Assembly: GCA_030634585.1 (NCBI GenBank) | Contig: DAOWAM010000012.1 | Coordinates: 1 to 11,484, forward strand | Direction of reading: 5' to 3' | From: a bacterium | GTDB lineage: Bacteria > Patescibacteriota > Patescibacteriia > UBA2591 > DAOWAM01 | DNA: 11,484 bases | Shown here: positions 6,233 through 11,484 of the stretch, piece after piece | How the letters are laid out: every line of letters starts with the position of its first letter | How positions within the stretch are numbered: the first letter of the stretch is position 1 | Made by a program: the position numbers and the translations under genes | The notes under the pieces: generated by a model | What the model saw: only the letters and a program-made list of their open reading frames with translations | What the model was told of the DNA's origin: nothing | The model's database searches: none

Positions 6233-9036
6233 TGAAATTATCTTATCAATGGTTAAAAAAAATAGTTAATTTTGATTTATCTCCTCAACAGTTGGCGGAG
6301 CGCTTAACTAATCAAGTTGCCGAGGCAGAGGTAATTAAACAGTCAGGTCAACATTTAGACAAAATAGTGGTAGCAAAAATTTTAGCGATTCGACCACATC
6401 CACAAGCCGATCGTTTACAATTAGTTACCGCGCTTACTAAATTACCTAAAGAAAGTCAAAAAACACAATTAGAAATTGTTTGTGGAGCGCCCAATATTAA
6501 AGTGGGACAGATGGTACCATTGGCTTTGATCGGCGCTTGTTTACCAAATGGTGTAGAAATTAAAGAAGCGGTGATTAGGGGGGTAACATCAACGGGTATG
6601 CTTTGTGCGGAAGATGAATTGGGATTAGGACCAGATCACGCTGGAATTCTAATTTTAGATGAACAAGCAAAAATTGGTGAACCAATTAGTAATGTTTTAG
6701 GATTAAGTGATACTATTCTGGAAATAGAAAATAAATCAATCACTCATCGACCCGACTTATTTTCTCATTGGGGCTTTGCGCGAGAAATTTTTGCTTTATT
6801 AGGAAAACAATTTTTACCCGATTTACCGAAAGTAAATCTTGCAGATAAAAAATTAGCCAATAAATCTTTAAATATTAAAGTTGAAAATAATCAACTTTGT
6901 CCAGCCTATTTTGCCATCCGTTTGACTAATATTCAAGTAAAGCCCTCACCACGTTGGTTACAACAGCGATTAAACGCCATTGGCATTAAGTCAATTAATC
7001 AGATTGTTGATATAACTAATTATGTAATGGCAGAAATTGGACAACCGCTACACGCTTTTGACGCCGATAAATTAACTGATGGAAAAATAATTATTCGTTT
7101 AGCGAAACAAGGAGAAAAAATAATCGCACTAGATCAGCAAACATATCGATTATCAGCCAATAATTTAGTTATTGCTGACAATAAAAAAGCGATTGCTCTG
7201 GCGGGTATTATTGGTGGAGATAGCTCTAAAATTGACGCAAACACTAAAAATATTATTTTAGAATCGGCTAATTTTGATCCAGTAAATATTCGTCGTACTT
7301 CACGACAATTTAATTTGCGCACTGAATCGGCAATTCGTTTTGAAAAAGGTCTACCAGTCAATTTTCCATTATTTGGACTACAACGCGCTGTTCAATTATT
7401 TCAAAAAATATCTGATAGTAAAATAGATAGTTGTTTATTTAGTCAAACTAATAAATTATTTGAACAACGATTGATACGAAGAAAGAAGATTTTAATTTTT
7501 CCTGATAAAATAAATGAATTTTTAGGTGTGGCGCTTACTCCAAATAAAATAACCTCTGTATTAGAAACAATTGGTTGTCAAATAAAACAAACAGATTTAA
7601 GAAAAGAAATAATTAAATTAGCTAAACAACAACTAAATAAACCATTTCGTTATGGGGTTAGTACTTTTTTAGACGCGCCAAAAATATTTGATTGTTCTTC
7701 GCTAACCAAATATCTTTATCGACAAATTGGCGTCGAATTGCCACGTAATTCTATCATGCAAATCAACGAAGGCGAATCGATTGATTTAGTTAACGCTTTG
7801 TCTGGTGATTTAGTTTTTGCCAAGGGAAACAAACCTTATTTTGACAAAACTTTTCCGGAAGGAATCGGACACGTGGGGATTTATTTGGGTAAGAACAAAG
7901 TAATTCATGCTAGTAGTAGTGCCAAGAAAATAATTAAAACAACCATTGCTAATTTTTCGTCTAAAAAAGATTGGCGAGGTGTTCGACGATTTATCTCACA
8001 AAAACGGGGTTGGGTAATAACTGCGCCGATCTGGCGTCCCGACTTACAATTAATGCCGGATTTAGCGGAAGAAATAATGCGTTTAGTTGGTTATCAATCA
8101 ATTAAGCCACAACCACTTTCTATTGTTAGCCAAGCGGTTAAAGCAAACAATTTATTATTTTGGCAATCAAAAATTAAGAATTGGTTGGCTAATTTAGAAT
8201 TTACTGAAGTTTATAATTATTCTTTTTACGGAGAAACGGAATCTCAACCAGTAATTAACCAACACATTCAATTGGCTAATCCATTAAATCCTGATCAAAA
8301 GTATTTACGAATTAGTTTGTTACCTAATTTATTAAAATTAATTAAAAAGAATAAATTACATTTTTCACAATTTAAAGTTTTCGAAGTAGGACATATTTAT
8401 CTAAATCAATATCTTGCCTCACAACAAATTAATGAACCAACAATGGTTAGCGGAATAATTGTTCAATCAGCCAAAACAGAAGAAATTTTTTATTGTGTAA
8501 AAGGAATAATTAATTATTTAGCAGAGAAATTAAAAATCGATGAAAGTAGAATTAATTTTTTACCAATTCCAAATAAATGTGAGCTTTGTCGAAAGATTTT
8601 TGATGTTAAAGAAAGTGCTTCCATTAAAATTGACCAACAAATAATCGGAACTTTAGGTAAAATAAAACAGGGCTGTGGTGGTTTCGAAATTAATTTAACT
8701 AAATTAATTGCTTTAATGAAAGACCAAGCAATCATTTTCAAAACCCCGTCAATATATCCGCCCGTGGAACGAGACCTTGGTTTCGTGGTAGAAAAAGGGA
8801 CAGCCTATGCTAATTTAGTTAGTGCAATCAAACAAGTCTCCCCGATGATTAAACAGATTGATTTATTTGATTTATATCAAGCACCAAAGTTAGGAAAGAC
8901 CAAAAAGTATCTGGCTTTTCATTTAATAATTCAATCAGATGATCATACTTTAATTCAACAGGAAATTAGTCAATTACAAGATAAAATTGTCCAACAATTA
9001 GAAAAACAATTTTCTGCTCAATTACGTAATTTTTAA
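6232..9036 (+). CDS. pheT: Phenylalanyl-tRNA synthetase beta subunit with an inserted NlpC/P60 domain
   Basis: A 934-residue PheT, about 135 longer than usual. Domains in order: OB-fold tRNA-binding domain (about 42-155; VVAKILAIRPHPQADRLQLV), B3/B4 editing domain (about 215-395; H274 in QPLHAFD, E344 in LESANFDP, T364 in RTESAIRFEKG, so editing of Tyr-tRNA-Phe looks intact), first part of B5 (about 415-455), an inserted NlpC/P60 peptidase domain (about 456-590), the rest of B5 (592-628; GWVITAPIWRPD and LAEEIMRLVGYQSI), a catalytic-like core without active site (about 635-835), and the C-terminal FDX-ACB anticodon-binding domain (842-934; PPVERDLGFVVEKG). The frame is uninterrupted and base composition does not change at the insert. 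The start overlaps the pheS stop by one base. PheT identity is certain. What the extra domain does is unknown. Confidence 0.97.
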   Translation: MKLSYQWLKKIVNFDLSPQQLAERLTNQVAEAEVIKQSGQHLDKIVVAKILAIRPHPQADRLQLVTALTKLPKESQKTQLEIVCGAPNIKVGQMVPLALIGACLPNGVEIKEAVIRGVTSTGMLCAEDELGLGPDHAGILILDEQAKIGEPISNVLGLSDTILEIENKSITHRPDLFSHWGFAREIFALLGKQFLPDLPKVNLADKKLANKSLNIKVENNQLCPAYFAIRLTNIQVKPSPRWLQQRLNAIGIKSINQIVDITNYVMAEIGQPLHAFDADKLTDGKIIIRLAKQGEKIIALDQQTYRLSANNLVIADNKKAIALAGIIGGDSSKIDANTKNIILESANFDPVNIRRTSRQFNLRTESAIRFEKGLPVNFPLFGLQRAVQLFQKISDSKIDSCLFSQTNKLFEQRLIRRKKILIFPDKINEFLGVALTPNKITSVLETIGCQIKQTDLRKEIIKLAKQQLNKPFRYGVSTFLDAPKIFDCSSLTKYLYRQIGVELPRNSIMQINEGESIDLVNALSGDLVFAKGNKPYFDKTFPEGIGHVGIYLGKNKVIHASSSAKKIIKTTIANFSSKKDWRGVRRFISQKRGWVITAPIWRPDLQLMPDLAEEIMRLVGYQSIKPQPLSIVSQAVKANNLLFWQSKIKNWLANLEFTEVYNYSFYGETESQPVINQHIQLANPLNPDQKYLRISLLPNLLKLIKKNKLHFSQFKVFEVGHIYLNQYLASQQINEPTMVSGIIVQSAKTEEIFYCVKGIINYLAEKLKIDESRINFLPIPNKCELCRKIFDVKESASIKIDQQIIGTLGKIKQGCGGFEINLTKLIALMKDQAIIFKTPSIYPPVERDLGFVVEKGTAYANLVSAIKQVSPMIKQIDLFDLYQAPKLGKTKKYLAFHLIIQSDDHTLIQQEISQLQDKIVQQLEKQFSAQLRNF
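7597..8001 (+). other. NlpC/P60 cysteine-peptidase domain embedded in PheT
   Basis: Residues 456-590 of PheT. It begins with the typical helix LRKEIIKLAKQQLNKPFRYG and reads IFDCSSLTKYLYRQIGVELP (catalytic C488), GDLVFAKG (525-532), GHVGIYLG (H547) and KVIHASS (H559). The order Cys, His, polar residue and the 12-residue distance between the two histidines fit the E. coli Spr/MepS pattern. Free NlpC/P60 enzymes are exported peptidoglycan endopeptidases that cut D-Glu/meso-DAP-type bonds; some relatives act as amidases, acyltransferases or toxins. Here there is no signal peptide and no internal ATG, GTG or TTG with a ribosome-binding site at the domain edge, so it should be made only as part of PheT. 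Both ends fall in the loop between IGCQIKQ (447-453) and RGWVITAPIW (592-601), a strand-to-strand hairpin of the B5 winged-helix-like fold. Confidence 0.9.
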
Positions 9037-9047
9037 ATTAAAACAAG

Positions 9048-9788
9048 ATGACTCAAGAAACACAAATAAAAATGCCAGAAATCAGAAAAACAGAAAATTT
9101 GTCAGTCAGAGAAAAAATAAACAATGCGATAAACATACCATTATTTCTGGAAAAAAGTAAATCATTTTTCTTTGATCAACCTGTGATTGAGGCATTGGCT
9201 CGTCTGGTTCTTAAATTAAAAGAAAATATAACGACTTACGATACCATTTTAAGCGATGATGCGAGTGGACGACTAGTTTCTTTATTGCTAAAAAAGATAA
9301 TTGATAAGCAAAAGAAAAAAATAGGAAAAAAGGGTCTACCAATTTATTTTTTAGCTAGCGGACGACATCGTACATTACAACAAATAGAGGTATTAAAAGA
9401 ATTTATAAAATCTAAAAAAGACAAATTAGGTAAAACTTTATTAGTAACCGAATATATTTCGGTAGGGGAAGGGATAACCTACTTAGTAAAAATATTAAAA
9501 GAAGAGGGAATTAATTTTGATGTAGCTACCGTTTCTATTAAATATAATCCAGATAAGCATAAATTTTACGATCAGGATTTAGTTACACGATTGAAATATG
9601 GTTTGGCTAGGGATAAAAGTGGAATGGACTCTTTGTATGGCAAGGTAATATATAGCGGAGTACGGAAAAGTCAACATATTAATACACCACATCCCATTTT
9701 AGCCAAAAATCGAAGTACCGTGTTGATGAAGCAAGTAAGACAAGATATTGATGTATTGGCTAAAAAATTATCTAAATTATTGGATTAA
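9048..9788 (+). CDS. Phosphoribosyltransferase-like paralogue A (function unknown)
   Basis: A 246-residue protein. The core (about 47-167) has an alpha/beta pattern resembling type I phosphoribosyltransferases: strand and loop YDTILSDDASGR (64-75), a second strand PIYFLASGRHR (98-108), and TLLVTEYISVGEG (130-142) in the position of the PRPP loop, followed by helix and strand INFDVATVSI (155-164). The PRPP signature is degenerate: T-E replaces the usual D-D acid pair, so PRPP binding is doubtful. A family-specific C-terminal part carries YSGVRKS (202-208) and a tail RQDIDVLAKKLSKLLD. No signal peptide or membrane segment is seen, so it is probably cytoplasmic. It starts 11 bases after the pheT stop with no terminator between. 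Its N-terminus differs from those of the two copies downstream. The fold is a moderate-confidence call by eye; function is unknown. Confidence 0.6.
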   Translation: MTQETQIKMPEIRKTENLSVREKINNAINIPLFLEKSKSFFFDQPVIEALARLVLKLKENITTYDTILSDDASGRLVSLLLKKIIDKQKKKIGKKGLPIYFLASGRHRTLQQIEVLKEFIKSKKDKLGKTLLVTEYISVGEGITYLVKILKEEGINFDVATVSIKYNPDKHKFYDQDLVTRLKYGLARDKSGMDSLYGKVIYSGVRKSQHINTPHPILAKNRSTVLMKQVRQDIDVLAKKLSKLLD

Positions 9789-9796
9789 AGTATTAA

Positions 9797-9839
9797 TTTA
9801 ATATTAATTTCTAAGAAATGTCTTTTGAAAAAGAATCAA
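9797..9839 (+). repeat. Direct repeat at the 5' junction of paralogue B (partner 10627-10669)
   Basis: This 43-base stretch covers the spacer end, the ATG and the first codons (MSFEKE) of paralogue B. It recurs at 10627-10669 before paralogue C, exactly 830 bases away, with only three mismatches (9811, 9812 and 9836). Paralogue A has no such junction. It marks the unit of tandem duplication between B and C. Confidence 0.85.
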
Positions 9840-10618
9840 TCAATCAATCAATTGTACCAAAGCGATTAGATTACGATAAAGCAGAAAAGAAAATAAAAGA
9901 AATAATTGATTTTGAATTATTAGAGAAAAGAATTAAAACCCCTTTTTTATTAAAGAAAGAAACAAAATGGCTTGTTGATGAAAATGGTGACCTTGACTTT
10001 AAAGAAGAAAGGGAAGGTGTAAGCGCAGTAATTAAAGCACTGGCTCGATTAGTCCTTGAATTGAAAAAAACTATGACTGATTATGATACCATTCTTAGTG
10101 ACGATATTCACGGAAGACCCGTCTCGTTACTTTTAAAAAAGATAATTGATAAGCAAAGGAAAAGAATAGGAAAAAAAGAAATACCAATTTATTTTTTAGC
10201 GTCTGGTCGTCATCGTAGTATGGAGCAAGAATCGGAGATGGAGAAATTTATTGTTTCCAAAAAAGAGGGGCTAGGGAAAGTCTTATTGGTCACTGAATTA
10301 ATTAGTACAGGGCGTAGTATGGCTCATTTAACGGATATTTTGATTAGACATGATATCGATTTCGAAATAGCGGCGGCGCAGATTAATACTCGTTTAAAAA
10401 ACGATTACGACCAGATCTTACTTGAACGGCTAAGGTATGGTGTCGCGGGAGGCCTAGCTGGCTCGTTACTTTATCATGGCACGGGTCTTGGAGTGCGAAA
10501 AGATAATTATAGTATTTTGCCTTACCCCGTTTTGTCCGACGAAGATCGTGGACCAGCAACGCAATTAAGGCAAGACATCGATGTCTTGGCTAATGAACTA
10601 TCTAAGTTGCTAGATTAA
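9818..10618 (+). CDS. Phosphoribosyltransferase-like paralogue B (function unknown)
   Basis: A 266-residue protein of the same family as its neighbours. Core motifs are YDTILSDDIHGR (89-100; here the Ala-Ser of A and C is Ile-His), PIYFLASGRHR (123-133) and VLLVTELISTGRSM (155-168) at the PRPP-loop position, again with T-E for D-D. It has about 15 extra residues before the core (KETKWLVDENGDLDFKEE, 47-64). The C-terminal part has GLGVRKD (223-229) and ends RQDIDVLANELSKLLD. Its middle is the most divergent of the three, while both ends are nearly identical to paralogue C. The spacer from paralogue A is 29 bases, the same as the next one, with a weak AAGAA before the ATG. No transmembrane segment. 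Function is unknown; a nucleotide- or sugar-phosphate-binding role is only a guess from the fold. Confidence 0.6.
   Translation: MSFEKESINQSIVPKRLDYDKAEKKIKEIIDFELLEKRIKTPFLLKKETKWLVDENGDLDFKEEREGVSAVIKALARLVLELKKTMTDYDTILSDDIHGRPVSLLLKKIIDKQRKRIGKKEIPIYFLASGRHRSMEQESEMEKFIVSKKEGLGKVLLVTELISTGRSMAHLTDILIRHDIDFEIAAAQINTRLKNDYDQILLERLRYGVAGGLAGSLLYHGTGLGVRKDNYSILPYPVLSDEDRGPATQLRQDIDVLANELSKLLD
10571..10605 (+). repeat. 35-base exact repeat with an 18-bp palindrome, end of paralogue B
   Basis: Thirty-five bases at the 3' end of paralogue B recur without a mismatch at 11368-11402 in paralogue C. The first 18 bases (10571-10588), CAAGACATCGATGTCTTG, are a perfect palindrome. Paralogue A encodes the same residues (QDIDVL) with a broken version near 9739-9756. 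Confidence 0.9.
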
Positions 10619-10626
10619 ATAATAAT

Positions 10627-10669
10627 TTTAATATTAATTTAAAAGAAATGTCTTTTGAAAAAGAACCAA
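10627..10669 (+). repeat. Direct repeat at the 5' junction of paralogue C (partner 9797-9839)
   Basis: Second copy of the 43-base junction repeat; 40 of 43 bases match. It includes the ATG at 10648 and the codons for MSFEKE. Confidence 0.85.
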
Positions 10670-11415
10670 GCAATTTTAAAATTAATATACCTAAACGATT
10701 AGATGATGAAAAAGCAGATAAGAAGATAAAAGAAGCAATAGATTTTAAGTTATTAGAAGAAAGGATAGAGACCCATTTTTTAAAAAGAAAAAAGGTAATT
10801 AATGTCTTGGCTCGATTAATACTCGAATTAAAAGAAAATATTATCGATTATGATACTATTTTGAGCGATGACGCTAGTGGGCGATTAGTTTCTTTGTTAT
10901 TAAGAAAGATAATTAATCAACAACGAAAAAAGGTGGGCAAGAAACAAATTAACACGTATTTTTTAGCTAGTGGACAGAATCGTGGGCCAAAAGATATTGA
11001 CGCTTTAAGAGAATTTATTATTTCTAAAAAAGAAAAATTAGGTAAAACTTTATTGGTGACTGAATATATCGAAACGGGTGACGGAATAACTTATTTAGTA
11101 AAAATATTAAAACAAGTAGGAATTAATTTTAACGTGGCGACCGTTTCAATTCGATATAACCTAGGGGGAAAAGAATATGCGGATTACGATCCGGATTTAA
11201 TTACGCGATTAAAATATGGTTCTTACGGCGAAATAGGGAGGCAGGCTTTTTATGGCAACCAAAGCTATACGGGAGTAACGAAAGGTTGCTGCTCCTATTG
11301 CACTGCTTTCCCTGCGCACCCCGGTGTATCTGGTTATCAAGACAGACGATTAATAAAACAAGCGAGACAAGACATCGATGTCTTGGCTAATGAACTATCT
11401 AAATTAGTAGAATAA
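10648..11415 (+). CDS. Phosphoribosyltransferase-like paralogue C (function unknown)
   Basis: A 255-residue protein. Core motifs are YDTILSDDASGR (68-79), YFLASGQNR (104-112; R-H of A and B is Q-N here) and TLLVTEYIETGDG (134-146). Aligned by eye, residues 51-171 share about 88 of 121 positions with paralogue A, whereas the first 40 residues and the last 16 resemble paralogue B. The C-terminal part has YTGVTKG (207-213) followed by three cysteines (C214, C215, C218) that neither A nor B has; those copies contain no cysteine at all. This patch is encoded by a locally GC-rich stretch (11284-11326). The start is 29 bases after the stop of B. It is the last gene of the apparent pheST-linked transcription unit in the window. 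Function is unknown. Confidence 0.6.
   Translation: MSFEKEPSNFKINIPKRLDDEKADKKIKEAIDFKLLEERIETHFLKRKKVINVLARLILELKENIIDYDTILSDDASGRLVSLLLRKIINQQRKKVGKKQINTYFLASGQNRGPKDIDALREFIISKKEKLGKTLLVTEYIETGDGITYLVKILKQVGINFNVATVSIRYNLGGKEYADYDPDLITRLKYGSYGEIGRQAFYGNQSYTGVTKGCCSYCTAFPAHPGVSGYQDRRLIKQARQDIDVLANELSKLVE
11368..11402 (+). repeat. 35-base exact repeat with an 18-bp palindrome, end of paralogue C
   Basis: Exact copy of 10571-10605. The palindrome CAAGACATCGATGTCTTG lies at 11368-11385. Confidence 0.9.
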
Positions 11416-11419
11416 ACGC

Positions 11420-11448
11420 TTGACAACTATTTAATAATAGAAACTAAT
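11420..11448 (+). promoter_or_regulatory. Promoter-like element at the right edge
   Basis: A perfect TTGACA at 11420-11425 lies 5 bases after the stop of paralogue C. After 17 bases ACTAAT (11443-11448) matches the -10 consensus at four of six positions. It would serve a gene beyond the window. No start codon with a supported reading frame is visible in the remaining 36 bases, and no terminator separates it from paralogue C. Confidence 0.45.
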
Positions 11449-11484
11449 AGAGACAACAACTAAATCTTTTCCGCATACAGTAGG

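Noticed and set aside
7134..7361. Open frame on the - strand inside pheT
   Set aside because: Complement of the conserved B3/B4 editing domain; no recognisable motif and no promoter.
7597..8001. Intein as an explanation of the insert in PheT
   Set aside because: There is no Cys or Ser at the N-terminal splice point and no HN plus C/S/T at the C-terminal one. The content matches NlpC/P60, not a Hint domain.
8514..8741. Another open frame on the - strand inside pheT
   Set aside because: Complement of the conserved C-terminal half of PheT; no independent evidence.
1..11484. CRISPR array, tRNA or rRNA genes, insertion sequence
   Set aside because: I found no regularly spaced repeats, cloverleaf with a CCA-type end, rRNA signature, transposase motif or terminal inverted repeats. 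The only repeats are the paralogue-associated ones.

Overview
The window (11,484 bases) is AT-rich, densely packed, and every gene lies on the + strand. All complete genes end in TAA, Shine-Dalgarno sequences are weak or absent, and several enzymes are short versions of their families (RsmI without its usual C-terminal extension, MetRS without a C-terminal tRNA-binding domain). This combination suggests a small-genome bacterium, most likely a member of the Candidate Phyla Radiation (Patescibacteria). That is an inference from style and gene types, not from a marker phylogeny. Long frames read through without internal TGA, which argues against a lineage that recodes UGA.

Layout. (1) 1-1424: the 3' part of a DUF4015/COG1306-type putative glycoside hydrolase, then rsmI, closed by a hairpin terminator. 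(2) 1484-4462: a good sigma70-type promoter, then metG (methionyl-tRNA synthetase), a CvpA-family membrane protein 4 bases later, and a TatD-family metal-dependent nuclease, closed by a perfect 13-bp-stem terminator. (3) 4519-4788: a short gap holding the broken 5' end of a UvrD-type helicase gene (Walker A only), followed by a promoter. (4) 4789-9036: a four-helix membrane protein of unknown function overlapping pheS, which overlaps pheT by one base. (5) 9048-11415: three tandem paralogues of a phosphoribosyltransferase-like protein, starting 11 bases after pheT and separated by identical 29-base spacers, with no visible terminator between any of them. A TTGACA promoter-like element follows at the right edge.

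The most striking feature is pheT. The beta subunit of phenylalanyl-tRNA synthetase carries a complete NlpC/P60 cysteine-peptidase domain (about 135 residues) inserted in frame into the B5 domain, between two strands of what should be a hairpin. The Cys-His-His triad is intact, and removing the insert leaves a normal PheT of about 799 residues. A peptidoglycan-hydrolase-type fold inside a cytosolic tRNA synthetase is unexpected.

The second accessory feature is the triplet of phosphoribosyltransferase-like genes. Different pairs of copies share different near-identical tracts, a mosaic typical of gene conversion. The 3' ends of two copies carry the same 18-bp perfect palindrome. Their function is not recognisable; their place behind pheST suggests co-transcription with it.
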